Below are positions 38,391-62,700 of a stretch of 64,000 bases of DNA, piece after piece. The notes below the pieces were generated by a model. The model had not been told where the DNA came from, did no database searches, and was given only the letters and a program-made list of their open reading frames with translations. Positions within the stretch are counted from its first letter, which is position 1. Each line of letters opens with the position of its first letter. A program made the translations under genes and the position numbers. The stretch spans positions 257,533 through 321,532 of the forward strand of contig MPNW01000013.1 in NCBI GenBank assembly GCA_011800805.1. The letters are read 5' to 3'. Source of the stretch: Hirudo medicinalis. Lineage: Eukaryota; Annelida; Clitellata; Hirudinida; Hirudinidae.

Positions 38391-41020
38391 ACGATTGTGT
38401 GATTTCATTGAAGTATCAAAACAGCCTCATAACAAACTGTTTAAATATTGAATATTTTATTTTGAGATAATCTGAAATGTTAACTGGATGTCAACATGTC
38501 CTTCTATTGGGTTTGACATCAGTTTATGTAGCTTCAATTAAATTATTATGTGAAACTCTCATGTTCCACTTGCATTTCATGTGCACCATGACAATGATGA
38601 TGATGATGATGATCCGACATATTGGAAAACATCTTTGTCATTGTTCTTTGAAAGTGAAGTGAATGTATTTTAATTCACGGTTTGAATAAAGTGAGCCAAC
38701 TATTTTCCTTTTCATCTTGGAACAACAATGTTTTAATAGTCAATAATGGAGGAGTGGTTGGAAGCTGTACTTCCAAACTATGTTTTACTTTATCCGCTCT
38801 GCTCCATCATCATCATCATCATCATCATCAACAACAACAACATCATCTCAGAAACAATTACCTCCTTCCATGTATAGAATGACATTTCCTTGGAGAGCAC
38901 TTGAGATTGTTTCTAATTTTAGATTTGAATTTTTGAATGTTTTTTTTTTTAGGGAAGTTCTGTTCATCTCTGTAGGAAGTGCTCGCAGAATATGTCAGCT
39001 GATGCTGTAGAAAATTCATGCGTTAGTTCATTATTTAAAGTTCATGTGTTAGTTAAATATGTAAACATTTCAAAAGTGAATCACTCAAAAGTCGTACTTT
39101 AAAAGATCCATATGGACATGAAAAGTTTTTTTTTTTTTATATAACTTTTTATAACGTTTATTTGGATTGCTCTAAAACAACAAAACATTGAACAAGAAAA
39201 AGTAAGAAAACAGAAATCCAAAAGGATAGCCCTAAGAGAAACTTATCCTGTTGATTGGTCTGCCTAAGAAATGAAATTAAACATTAGAACTAAACTTAAT
39301 ATTGATATTAAGATATATTGCACTTGGAGGAAGTTATAAAAGAGGTATAAACAGAAATGAATTCTCTTTAGGACTTCTTATATGAATAAAGATCATTATT
39401 ACAAACATTGTTATTGTTATTATTAATTGACACTTTCTCTCATTCAGGATGTCACCAGCAATGACCATCTCCCTATGCCTGAAACAAGGACCTTGAAGAA
39501 CCAAGTGAGGACTCTGACGCAGGAGAAGTTGTTTGCTGAGGCTCAGAGAGGAGAATTGGAAGAAGATTTGAAGAAGGTGTCTGCAGAAAAAGACCTGGTT
39601 GGTTGTTGTAACGATGTTCATTATGAAGTTTGATAATGATGGTGACATTAAAAATAATAATAATAATAATCATGTTGGTTGCATGTAGATATGTAGATAT
39701 AATGCTTATGGTTTGTACTTTCAAACTAACATAGATATACTTTAATAATCATCAATTTTGAGCAATTTTAAAGTTCTTTTTAAAGTTAGTTAGTATTTTT
39801 ATTAGTTAAGTTTAAACTATTCAATTAGGTTAAGAACAATTGTTAAATGAGTTAAAAATATCTGAAAGATTGAGTTGGAATTAACCAACCTGGTGGAAGA
39901 CCACAAGAAGTTGTTGGAAGAAAAAGAGAAACTGCTGAAGGACAGGCTGACCAATCAGAGGCTGGTCCAAGAGGCTGGCATTCAAATCAAGAACTTTGAG
40001 CAAAAGGTGCTTTGATTGACCACTTAACTTAGGCTTATGTTCATATTGCATCGGTGTGCTTTTTCATTTATTGTTATTATTATTATTGTTGTTGTTGTTA
40101 GTATTATTATTATTATGCGAGTTATTATTAATTACCACATTAACTGCTGATATTTTTTTTTTTTTATTCCCTCCTTAAATTAGTAATTATTTTATTCTTT
40201 TTAATAATAGATATAAAATATTAAATTGTTATTTCAATTAACTCCATCGATTTATAATTTATTTGTATTTTTATAGAAATTTTATTCAACAAAATACCTC
40301 AAACACAAACATTATTTTGTTTCCTTAAGGAAGCACACACATCTGCTGTCAGACTGTCGTTAATTTTATTAATGTTATTCGTAACTGAAACGTTTAAAAC
40401 CACGAATGAATGTTTACGACTAATAATTAGTTTAATAATAATTAATATTAATAATATTATTATTAGTGGTTATTATGATTTAAAGCCATCATTAATTGTT
40501 CCAAGTAATTTCTTATAAATCACTCGTTGTTGAAGGTGGAGAAACTGACGTGCGACTTTGCGACGAGGATGGATGTCCTCAAGAAGAGAGCAGAAACTGC
40601 GGAGAAGGAGGCTCATTGTCAGAAAATGTCCTCTCAACAACTGTCAGCGTCTTTCACTTTCAATAATTCGATTCCATCTTTAACTCTTCACTTAACGACA
40701 TGATTAATAATGTAATATTATTAATAATGTAATATTATGCATGCAATATGTGCAATTTAATTTTTTAAACAACCGGTGTTTCAATTTCAAAGTTCCATGC
40801 TCAAGAAACAGGTAGAACAGCTGAACAAACAGGTTGAGACTCTGACGAAGGAAAGAGATTCACTGACCGCTGAGGTTCAGAAATTAAAGACTCCAAAACC
40901 TGAAAGAAACCAAGTAACCATGTTTCAACAAACTATTGCTACACATGCTTGCTTGGATCCATGCTTCATGCATTCTCTATTTTAGTTAAATTAGCAAAAT
41001 TCATTGATTGGGAGTTGATG

Positions 41021-41052
<32 letters not shown>

Positions 41053-42372
41053 GATGATGATTATGACATCTGATGATTTAGTAATTGAAGATATTTTCAT
41101 GGAGACAGGGAAGTCGAAAGAATCTAATGAGCCAAGTTTTGATAAAAGCAGTCAAAATGGTGGTGGAGATGTTGTAATTAATTCTATTGGAATTGGTGGT
41201 GAGTGAGAGTAACCATTTCGTTTGTTTGTTTTTTATATTTGTGAGGATTACGATGATAGGGTGATGATGATTCTTTCGTTGATTTTCATTGTTTCGGTTC
41301 AAATGTTTACTCGTGGATTAATGTTCGCTTTTCGATCGTAAACTTGCAGCATCACTTGTTGAAAAGCTCAAATCTGAAAAAGACTTTGCTGAATCGCAGG
41401 TGAATAAATGCTCTAACAACAGAGATATTGTTATTGTTAAAGTGCATGCATTAAAAGCCAATTTCGTGTAAATTTTTCTTCGACGAGTTTAACAAAATAG
41501 TTTTTTTGTTTTTGTTCGGTAATTCTTCTTTATCTCGAAAGATCGATTTCTTGAATGCCGTGATTGTCGACCTTCAAAAGAAGAACTCCGACCTTGAAAG
41601 CCAATTGAAAGCTGCCGAATCTTCTCGCTCGATGACGGACAGTCTGATGGGGTCCTTCATCAACAGGTGATTTCTACTTTGTAGGATTTTGAGAGGATTA
41701 CAATGTGCTTTCCTTGGCAACATTGAGACCACGTTTGATTGGTGATTTTTTCCAGCGACAGACCCGTCACACTTCGAATGTTTTGTGACATTTGCGACGT
41801 TTTCGACCAACACGAAACGGAGGACTGCCCCATGCAGAACATGACATCGAGTCCACTTAACGCCTCTCAACACCACGGCAGTAGGGATGAAGAGAGACCT
41901 TATTGCACATCATGTGAAGGTTGGACAGGAATGATAAATGAATGAAAGGTCTTGTTGTTGGTGTTGTTGGTTCCTAAGTGACACGGTGATAATGTGATGA
42001 GATACATGCTTGTGATGATGTTGCGTCATGTCAGTGATGCAATAGGTGGGGAGAGACAAAAGTTGAGCAGAGCAACAACATTCGATAGAATTCTCAGACA
42101 ATATTGTAACACATTCTATGTGCAAATGTGACCCAACTTGAATTGGGATTTGTAGGTTGACAACAATGTTGAGGCAGTTGAAAACATTGTTGAGTTGGAA
42201 CATGTTTTTGGGGAGCACATTGTGTTTACTTGAATGTGAAAGTCTTGTTTGAGAGCAGTTGCTGATTTGAGTGACTGATTCAATTTTTTGTAAAATTTAT
42301 TTTTCATTTCATCTTATTTTTACAGTTTTTGGTCACACCACAGACGAATGTAAAGACGAGCAGACATATTGA
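33207..42372 (+). CDS. CLIP1: CLIP-170-type microtubule plus-end tracking protein
   Basis: Nineteen exons: 33207-33336, 33475-33773, 34093-34577, 34702-34963, 35177-35224, 35497-35595, 35745-35890, 35957-36017, 36180-36275, 36442-36570, 39448-39597, 39869-40006, 40536-40642, 40793-40913, 41105-41198, 41350-41399, 41542-41666, 41756-41919, 42326-42372; 916 residues. Two CAP-Gly domains (about residues 58-125 and 255-325), each with GKNDG, are separated and followed by Ser-rich linkers. A long coiled coil follows, then [15 protein letters not shown] as in vertebrate CLIP1, and two zinc knuckles ([29 protein letters not shown]). The protein ends DEQTY, keeping a terminal aromatic like the EEY/F and ETF tails that CAP-Gly domains bind. 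It is shorter than human CLIP1 through a smaller coiled coil. The start of exon 41105 is the least certain. Confidence 0.96.
36046..36120. repeat. 16 bp tandem repeat, about 5 copies, in CLIP1 intron
   Basis: Unit TGACTTGTTTTGTTTG repeated in the 162 bp intron between exons 35957-36017 and 36180-36275. Confidence 0.9.
36571..39447. other. 2.9 kb CLIP1 intron with microsatellites
   Basis: The exons on both sides are in phase 0, so no exon is required inside. It contains (TGAA)n at 36824-36916, (TTG)n at 37973-38003, GAT/GGT at 38338-38390 and CAT/CAA at 38806-38843. No recognised coding exon. Confidence 0.6.
36824..36916. repeat. (TGAA)n tetranucleotide array
   Basis: More than twenty TGAA units with two TGAT variants near the right end. 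Confidence 0.95.
41018..41064. repeat. (GAT)n microsatellite in CLIP1 intron
   Basis: GAT array about 40 bp before the proposed acceptor of exon 41105. Confidence 0.85.
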
Positions 42373-43506
42373 ATGTTTCTTTATGAAATGTTAAATTCGT
42401 GTCTCCCCACCATCATTATCATCAACATGAGACCAAGTGAAAGATCTCACATGAACGACAGTCGAAGTGCATGGCAGTCACGAATTTATCGAGAATTGTC
42501 CAGGTCTTAAACGCTGACACCTTCTGTTCTTCGTTATTTTTTGCATTTGTTTTCGATTAAAAAGTTAATTGTTGTGCGAGCATTTCTATTTTCAATCATT
42601 GTTAATTACTTATTCATTGACACTGCTTTTATTAAACTTATGTTTACACGAAGCTTATTAAATACATCATCACTGTACCTCAACAGTGACTTGCTTTCTT
42701 TTTATGAAGATTCTGGATGTCCCACTGAAGATTCATTATTATCAACTTTAATAATAATAATAATAATACCACTATTATCATCACCACCATCATCATTATC
42801 ATTGGTGAAGAGAAATGTTTTCACCTGCTTCAAGTATTACTTCAGCTTGCATCAGTGTCTTTTATTTTCTTTTTGTGATGAATTCAGATGATGAAACTAG
42901 TGTTAATTGATTTGAATGAATACTTTGTTGGTGTTGTTGCATTCATTAATAATAATGACAAGCATTATCATAATTTAAGATGTTGATTACATTTTAATTA
43001 TGTTGAATTAAGTGGCTGAGGTGTTTAAAAATCATTTGTCACTCGAGCATATTTCGTTGGCATAATGTGTTCCTCATCTTCGTGTTGCATTGCAACGTGA
43101 CGTCATTTAAGTCCAGAATAACCAATGTTTGTTCTGTTAATGGCATGCTTTAATATTAATCATTGTTTTTATTTTTACATCAGGTTTGTTTCGTAGTTGG
43201 TACAGCATCAAAATAAACTTTTCGCTGCCTTCATCGGGTCATTTCTGTGGCGCTTTTCGTTTGACGTCCGAGCGAATGTTCGATTCATTTGAATGTCTGA
43301 TACTTTCGAGTCTTTAATACATTCGAATGTTTGATCCATTAATCCTTTGCAATTGCTGTCTTCTGTTGAGCAATCAAAACAACTTTCCGAGATATTTTTA
43401 ACCGATACTTTCCGATTCTTAGAGCTGCACGTCCCAAGTATTTGCAATATTCCATTCCACATTGTGTTCAACGAAGGATCTTCCTGCTCGGACTTTTCGA
43501 CATCTT

Positions 43507-43770
43507 CTTACATTATCACATTCTTCGTCTTCGTTCTTGCATTACCACATTCTTCATCTTCATTCTTACATTACCACATTCTTCATCTTCGTTCTTACAT
43601 TACCACACTCTTCATCTTCGTTCTTACATTACCACATTCTTCATCTTCGTTCTTACATTACCACACTCTTCATCTTCGTTCTTACATTACCACATTCTTC
43701 ATCTTCGTTCTTACATTACCACATTCTTCGTCTTCGTCTTCGTTCTTACATTACCACATTCTTCACCTTC
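43507..43770. repeat. 29 bp tandem satellite, about 9 copies
   Basis: Unit of 29 bp containing ATTACCACATTCTTCATCTT. Spacing between successive ATTACCAC motifs is exactly 29, with a 6 bp insertion of CGTCTT near the right end. All three plus-strand frames are open across it, producing three overlapping spurious ORFs of 105-153 codons. Confidence 0.95.
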
Positions 43771-44643
43771 AGGTCATGAGGTCATTTTTATTGGATTCAC
43801 ATTGTTAATGATAAGTGTCATTATTTAGTCATAACTGATGAGTCATAACTGGAATGTTTATGTTATTGGAATATGACTTGTCGTTCTTGAGTTTTTTTTC
43901 TTGATCCTTACGAAGTGTCTTTTACAAATTGAATGTTTTTATTAGATATTTATGTAATTGTTTTCATCATCTTTGAATCCTCATTTGAAATCTTAATTGG
44001 AATTTTAATTGGACATCATCTTGAAAGCACGTGATTTCAGGTCATCCTTGTGTGGTTTATCATTTCTAAAAGTCAAATAAAGCTCTGATATCATTATTAT
44101 ATTTAGTTACAGTTACTAATTATGGCCATATACCCTTAATTAGGCTTTAATTCTGCTTAATTCCTTGGGATGTGTTCCATTGTGCATTTTCATTTCTTCT
44201 GATTCTCTTTACAAGATTTCTGCAGTCTTTGCACTTCAGTGAATTTTTATCTGAGTTAACTTTTTAAACGAGCATGTTCGTGACTTCTTTGCAAATACTC
44301 GCTCTTGTTTGCGTTCTCTGATACTTATTTGTCTGTCACTTTATTAATCAAAGAATGTTTTCCCCAAAATGTTGTGCTCCCTCTTTCGACAGTTAGTCAT
44401 AATCTAGGAAATAGAAATGTCTCGGAATTTCGCGAGAAGTCGGTAGTGCGAGTGGCTGCTGTGATTAATGAAGCAGGGAGGTTGTGACGCTTAAAACAGT
44501 TTATCAGCTGATGTCATTGGTTAACTAACCACTAATGTCGATGAGTCGCATTTGAGAAAAATTTATTAGGCAAGTTATCTCGACTGTCAGGGTGACTAAT
44601 ATGTACCATTTGCATCGCATTAACATTTTGATGAGAGAAGTGT

Positions 44644-44717
44644 TACTAATTCACAAACATTAATACTGATCGCTCTAAATTACTAATTCACAAACATTAA
44701 TACTGATCGCTCTAAAT
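44644..44717. repeat. Perfect 37 bp tandem duplication
   Basis: Two identical 37 bp copies (44644-44680, 44681-44717) about 230 bp upstream of the BCR-like ATG. A recent slippage event or a collapsed repeat. Confidence 0.95.
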
Positions 44718-44950
44718 TTTCCAAAGGTCTCAAGGACTTAATTGAGCTTAATTATGAACTGCTTGGTCCGACAATAACAGGCTTATAGCGAACAAGGAAG
44801 TCATTGTATGGGCTGCAGCCCAATTTAAAAGTTTTATTTGGCCTAGAAGCTCATAGACCAGCTTTGTGGCTTGTGTTATGTTTCGTAACTAACATTCAGT
44901 AAGTACTTTTAAACCCAGAAATAGCTGTCAATATTTAGAGAGCCTAGGAA

Positions 44951-55587
<10,637 letters not shown>

Positions 55588-56779
55588 TGATATCCAAATA
55601 AATATTTCACAATCCATCTATTTATTCAGTCGCAAGTTAAGTCTTTTATGACTTCGTAAGCATTTCATCGCCTCCCAAGTATTTTTTAGTTCAGCAAATT
55701 TCTGCAATGATAATCGATTGCGTCGTTACTCAACTTAGATGTTATGTTAACGACTGATTAGTGCAGAAACTCAAGGCATTCCAGCGCTTCACAATCCACT
55801 GTTGATTGGCAACATTTTTTTTACTCGATTGCATTCGGACGCGTTTTTTTTTTTTTTTTTTTTTTTAAACATTAACATAAATGTTGACATTTTTAATTTA
55901 GCCTTTATAATGTCTTTCAATGTCAACACTAAATCCTAGTTGCTTAGTTGTCAAAATCTACTCATTTCATTTAATATTGGCGTATCGACGTCAACCAATC
56001 ACACCGGAATAATTTTATTTTGTCGTATTATCTCGGGTTTGAGTTTATGATAAGACCAAATTATTTTCGTATTTCAGCCCATTCTTTTTGTGGGTTGATA
56101 GTGCAATTAATGTTTTGTTTCAATCTCCTTTATTCAAAATGAGATATAACATTTGGGACATTTAACATTTTGTGATTTCAGTTAAGAAATAAACAATAGC
56201 TGAAAAATTGACCAAAAAATTGAAAATTTTCAAGCCGGCAAAATAAAAAATTAAATCGAATAAATCATAAGCAGTAAGCCAATCAGCAGATTGAGTAAAT
56301 GTCTAATGAATCTCAAATGTTCGACAAAATAAATGTTGCCTGCAATTAGAGCGAACCTCTTTGACAACTTTTCATGAGCATTGTTGAACCGAGTTGTACC
56401 TGGGACCTGTAATACTCATTTCAGTGCTTTCAACCACAAGTTCACTTCCTCAACATGGACACCAATTCTCTCAATCGACTACTTTGATTGTTCTCCTATT
56501 GCTTCTCCAAACAGAAAGCTTATTTTATACTACTGATTAGTCCACAAAAGGAACTTGCTTTTTTAAATGTTTGTGTTGTAAGTGGCAAGAGCAACTGTGC
56601 TACTGTGATTGGGACTTAGTAATGATGAGAAACATGAATGATGATGAATAGATTAAGGCATGAATATATTTTAACATGTAATATTTAAAAAATGCTGGTG
56701 CATGATCAGCTAAATCAACAACAAAGTCAAAATGGTTAAATAAATCATTTAAAATAATTCACGATGGAATTCGAGGAAA
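55588..56779. other. Intergenic between convergent BCR and rootletin genes
   Basis: An AATAAA 10 bp past the BCR stop (about 55597) could be its polyadenylation signal, giving a very short 3' UTR. A poly-T run of about 22 lies at 55845-55866. No exon seen. Confidence 0.5.
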
Positions 56780-59700
56780 TTACTTTCTACTGGATGACCT
56801 GAAAGATTTCTTTGGAGAGAAAGTCTTCTGGTGACTCAGGGTGTTATGGCGAGTCACTCTGGCTGAAATGACCTTGGCAGGGGAGGTGCTGCGCTTGTTT
56901 GGGGCTTCATTGAAGTAAGCAGAATTGCCACCGACATCTGCTCCTCTCAAGGACTTATCAAATGCTGGTCGAGAATCCAAAAGGTCATCAGAGAAAATGT
57001 TGGGACTGGTGTCCGACTCATGTTGTCTCTTTGCTCTCTGTTCTCTATTTAGTCTGTCCCTCAAGTTTGAAATCTTAGGGATGATGATATGAAGGGTAAT
57101 TTTAAGTAATAATAACATAAATATGGTAGTATATTAATATGGTATGACTTAGTTTGCATTAATAAATAAATATTAACAAAAGAATAGAGGAAGGAGTCAA
57201 AACCTGTTCCTCCAAGTGCTTGACATTCTGTCTGTGGCTTCGTTCCCTCATTTCGAGGAGTTGTTCGGCCTGCAGTTTGGAGGAAAGAAGTCGTTCGAGT
57301 TCAAGGTCAGTTTCCTCTCTGTGCCTGGCAGCCATTTCAAGGAGTCTGTGATCAGAATTGAGATTAATTGTTAAAGTTTAATTAAAATAAAAACAAATCG
57401 GATGTTAAAATCCATAATTAACTTAAAAACATTCCCCTCATCCCAGCAATGATGATCACGACGAGTCACCTTTGTCTATTTTCTTGTTCGGCAGTGGTCA
57501 GTTGCAACTGCAGGGACTGAATTCTGTGCAGAAGATCGAAGTTGTCGTCCTCCAACTTCTTCAACATTCTGTCCATCTGTGATTTCTCAACTGCCGTTTT
57601 ATTCAGGAATTCTTCACTCTACAAAAATAAACATTGTATCAACTATTAAATATTACAATATGATTTAATTACTCATTTATTCATTTCTTTATTTATAAAT
57701 GTTTTATTATTACATGCTCGAGACAGCTGACAGTGCCTGATTTGTGAATATCAACAAGAAAAAAGGAAGATAAAAAAGTGAATGGAGTGATTTGAAGATA
57801 GTTAAATGTGATTAAATATAATTAAGTGTGATTAAATGCGATTAAGTGTGATTGCATGAAAACAGTGAAGCATCTTGCTGATGTTATCTTATAAAGCCCA
57901 TTTCACTAAAAAAGCACCACATCCAATCTTGCTTCACTCTATTAAGGTGCTGATAATAATGGACTTGCTTTGGTAATGTAATGCAATATTAGGCGAAAAT
58001 GTAACATAATGTTTGTATGTGATGATTAATGAAACTTCAATGTAATGATGATAATGTAACAACTGGTGACTTTGCATTTACCATTTCTTTAAGACACACC
58101 TTATTGAGAGACCTCTTCAAGCTGGTTTTATCTTTCTTGAGTTTCACAGTAGACACCTCAGCATCCCTCACATCTGCTTCCATTGCTGCCAATGTCTTCT
58201 GAAGCTTCACCACCATTTCTTGAAGGTTTTGCTTTTCAATGTGTAACACATCAATCTGTTCATTTAAGTATCTTTCCTCCTCCAGGTGTCTTGCATGCAC
58301 CTGTATCAAGCAACAAATGAGAAGTGGTTTATATATAGTACTTATTATTTTCAAATGCACTCACATTTTGAGACATCTTGCTTTGGGCCTCTAGTTCAAC
58401 CAGCCTGGATTCCTTGTTTTTCATTTCTATCTGCGTATTTTCCATTCTTTCCTGAAGATGTTGGATCTGCCTTTTGGCTTCTCCGAGAGAATGCCTTTGA
58501 TTTATAAAAATATGCAAAACAAGTTAAAACTGGCAGTTGCTTTCATTTATTTTATTAAACTGTTATGGTTCTTGATAGCATATACATGCTCTAAACAATG
58601 CACTCATGAGACTCTGTTATGCATATTTATGCATATTAGTATAGTTAGAAATAGTTATGTAATACATGAAATTTTTAAACAAAATAATGAGGTAGAACAA
58701 AAACCACTGGCTTTCAAATAAATGCACTTTAACTATTAAACTCAATTAGTTTAAGTAAATACAACTGATTAACCTAGAGTTTTCTAGGGTCTCCTGAAGA
58801 GTCCTTCTATCTTGCTCACTGCAAGCCAATGTTCTGTGCAGTTGTGCTAACCTCTCCTGGAGAGAATTCACTGTGTTGGATTTGTCAGACAGGCTCATAT
58901 TTAGAACGCTCATCTTAAAAGAAATGTAAAACATCAAATTACTGAGTTAAATGTTAAGTTTAAAATAATAGCTTACCTGGTCTTTATGGTTTGTCTTCTC
59001 TTCAGAGCACCTTATAAGAGCTGAATTGAGTCTGTCAATTGTTGTCTGATAAGATTGTGTTCTCACTTCAAGATCTTCAATTTGCCTCAACAATTGATCC
59101 ATCCTTGCACATGCCACCTGAAAGTTGATGTAAGTTAGTGAAAGATGTCATTTAACATATTATAACTTAATCATCACCTGATGTTCAGTCTCTTTATCAT
59201 TCAAGGCCATCTTCATCCTATATAATTCTCCTTCTAAAATTCTCTTTGCAGATTCACTCATACCTATTTTCTTCTCTCCATCCTCAATTACCTGCTTCAA
59301 ATGTTTCTTCTCTTCTTCCAATTTCATTTCAGAATTCTTCAAGTCATTTATTTTGTCCTGAAAACGAAATAATTGAGCATGACATATTAATGTGCACGCA
59401 CCGCATTCTACTGAGGACACGACAATTGTGCTGATATTATTGATATATATTGCAATTTGTCATTATTTTTTTTAACTTTCCTCATAGCTGAACATTCCAA
59501 TAAACTCTCAATAAATGGAAATTTAAGTTTGTGCAATTCCCTCCAAATCATAGTCTATGAGACACCATCATCCATGACCAACACGAATCTCTACCTGGAC
59601 ACCTCATTAACAAGAGAAACTCATTTAAGGAAGACCACTACCAGCTGTTTCTCAGCCCTTTGCATCTTAAAAGACACCTGGTATCATAAGAAATCCTTAA

Positions 59701-62700
59701 AACACAGCTTATTATTAAAATAACTGTAATACTGCAATTCCATTCTATGTGGCTCTCAGTATTAGACACTCTTCATGGCATCAATGCTAGTCTTTAAATA
59801 ACATCTCCGCTGTATACCTTGCTATCCTTCTCACAGATCCTCAGTCAAGGAAGAGCTTCTCTCTTTATCTAACTTTATCAGCTTTCTCATTCCAAGAACA
59901 TACCACGAGAAAGAAGACTTAACAAATTTTCATCAAACTTATTAGATCCTCTGACACTTATCAAACTTAAGACTTTTCAAACTTAACTTCAAAGCTTACC
60001 TTATTAATTTGAGTTTCCTCATTTCTTATATTTACTGGATTATCAACGTACTATTAATTACTTACACATTCTTACAGTACATCATTTCAATAATTAATAA
60101 TTAATATTGGCAAGGACACTTGTTAATGTGGTTTGCAGGCTGCCTGCACTAATAATGCCCTCAATATAATTTATAGCTGTATGGTGCTTTTATACCCTTC
60201 TTGAATCTTTTGGCAGTTAAAAGATGTGATAAACTAATGAATAAATATACAAATTTATCTCCAACTAACCACTAATAATGACTTTGTATTTTTGGAGCAG
60301 ATAATATAATACTATTACAACCTGAAATTGCATTCTCTCCTTGTCAAGTGACCTTAAAGACATTTCAAGGTTGGCCACCCTCTCAGCTAGTTGTCTGTTG
60401 TCTCTTTCTTCCTTCTTCAGTACATCTTCACACTGCATACATTTTGATTGGAGAATAACAATTTTACTCTCCAATTCCCTCTTCACTAAACCACAGAAGA
60501 ATATGATTAATAATGGTATTATAATTAAACCAGCAATAATATAAAATGCACTACTAACCTTTATCAGAATCTTCCAAAGAACCTGTGACCAATTCAAGTT
60601 TGGAAACCAATCTTTCTTGATTAACTAACATATCTGTGAGTTTTGACTGGGTCATTTCAAGTTTAGAAAAGGCTTCATCCTAAAAATAATTGTTTCATAA
60701 TAACAAATTAACAAACAACATTTCAGCCTAAAATACCCAAATTTCGTATTTTGATTAGTCTTCAATAACCTCATAAAACTAATTAATAAACCACTTATCT
60801 TTAAAAGAAATTATAAATTCATGCATCGTTTCACGTAAACTAAGTTGAGGCGACCATTAAAGCCTCTTGTGAATGAGTACCTAACTTCATGCAATCCCAT
60901 CCATATGCATCATTTTGAATTAACTTCATCCCTGATGCCTTGGATTCAATACCTAGCTGATCAGCATTAGTGCCACCCCACATCAAATTGGCTTGCAATT
61001 CAAATTCCATCCAACTACTCACCTATTTATTGGTTATCGATCAAAACGGCCAATCGCTTACTCTTTCCCTTTCCGTATCAACGGCATTCTGCGCGCAGTC
61101 CCTCAGCATCAGTTTCACATCTTCTACGTCCACGTCCGAAAGATCGAGTCTTCCCGGACTGTGAGATCTGTTCCTTTTCCTCGTTCCAAACTGAACTCCG
61201 TCGGATGAAGTACTCCTGCCTAAATTGCAATTTTAACCATTTGTGATATTTTTATTTGATTTCAAAATTGAATTTTCAAACAGTTACTTAAAGATCTGGA
61301 TGGCATTTGAGCTTTCAATTTCCAACATTCCTTACCTCCTTTTCTTGAGAAGCTGTGACTTCTTGTCCTGAACTTTGAAACATCTTGATCAAAATTTCTC
61401 ATGATAGTTGTCAGCAAAGATGTAAGTTTTGCCTCCAGGTCAGTTTTCTCAGCCTCATGTGAAGCCAGTTTTTCTTGAAGATGTTTCACCAAGCTTTCTG
61501 AATTCTTGTGCTTCACTTCAAGGTCTGAATATTTCTGATGGAAATTCTCCAGAGTTGCTTCAAGTCTGAACTTCTCTTCATTCCTACGAGTTTCAATCCT
61601 GTTCGAATCTTCCTCCAGTTGTCTCAACTCCTCTCCCCTTAGTTCAGCATCTTTTTCAGATCCAGCAAGACGTCTGCTCAACTGACTGTTCTCTTTCTTC
61701 AAGATTTCTTTGGAATCATCAACTTCCATGACCTTACAAGATCAATAGTTAATTATATACTTTTAATAAACACACTATAAACAGAGTATGTATAAAGAGT
61801 AAGAGACAAATATAAGACAAGAAATAATAAAATGACATTATCGAATAAAAATATAAAAAGAAATATTTGTACAATGTTTGAATGAGGAAGAATTTGCAAG
61901 TGAGAATACATTCATTAACCAGAACTTATAATAATCATTATTGGTTCAATAATCAAGTATATTCAGCTACGTTATGCAAAATTGTAGCATTAACAGTGAT
62001 TTATTATTAATAGCATCAATTGATTGATCTGATTGCACTCAAAGAAGCATAGAAAGCCAAACTTTTTGTTTGAGGAACAAAATCTCTTTCTTCATTTCTT
62101 CCATTTTTCCACTGTTCCTCTCCAGTTTGGACAAGTGATCAGCAACTTCATGGTTGAGTTTCAGTTTCTCCATCTCCAGAGTCTTCAGTTGCCTCCTGGT
62201 CTCCTGAAGTTCTTTCTTTACGTCGAGACGACTTTTTTCAGCCTCTTTGAGGGCTTCCCTCAGGTCAAAAGCCTCTTTTTGGGCTCCAACCTTCTGCTCA
62301 GTAATACCTAACCAAGGTTTAATCCAAATACTTATTAACAACCCAGTTGTTATTTTCTGGTACTCAAATAACGAACCTGTCAGCTGTTGCTTGGCATCCA
62401 GTATCACCCTGTTGAGGTCAAGTTTCTCAGTCTCCAACTTCTTGATGGCATTTTTAAGATCATTTATCATTTTGTGAGACATTTCTTTTTCGCACGTTTC
62501 CTCTTTCAGCGATCTCAGTAAATTTAGATTCTCCTTCCTGGTCACTTCTTTGTCTGACTCAACTTTTAGAGCAACGTTTTTATTAAACTTTAATTTTCAT
62601 TGTTATTTTAGATATTTGTCTGAATTAGACCTACTTTTTGTCATGCTGCCGTGAGCTTCACTTAAGTCATTCTTCAACATATCCCTCGCTTCTAGTGCAG

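Larger units (their letters stand above)
42373..44950. other. Intergenic between CLIP1 and BCR-like genes
   Basis: CLIP1 3' UTR (AATAAA near 43211 is one candidate), a 29 bp satellite (43507-43770) and a 37 bp tandem duplication (44644-44717). No exon recognised. Confidence 0.55.

Noticed and set aside
43347..43828. Three overlapping ORFs of 105-153 codons
   Set aside because: Product of the 29 bp satellite, open in all frames; no start context, homology or splice signals.
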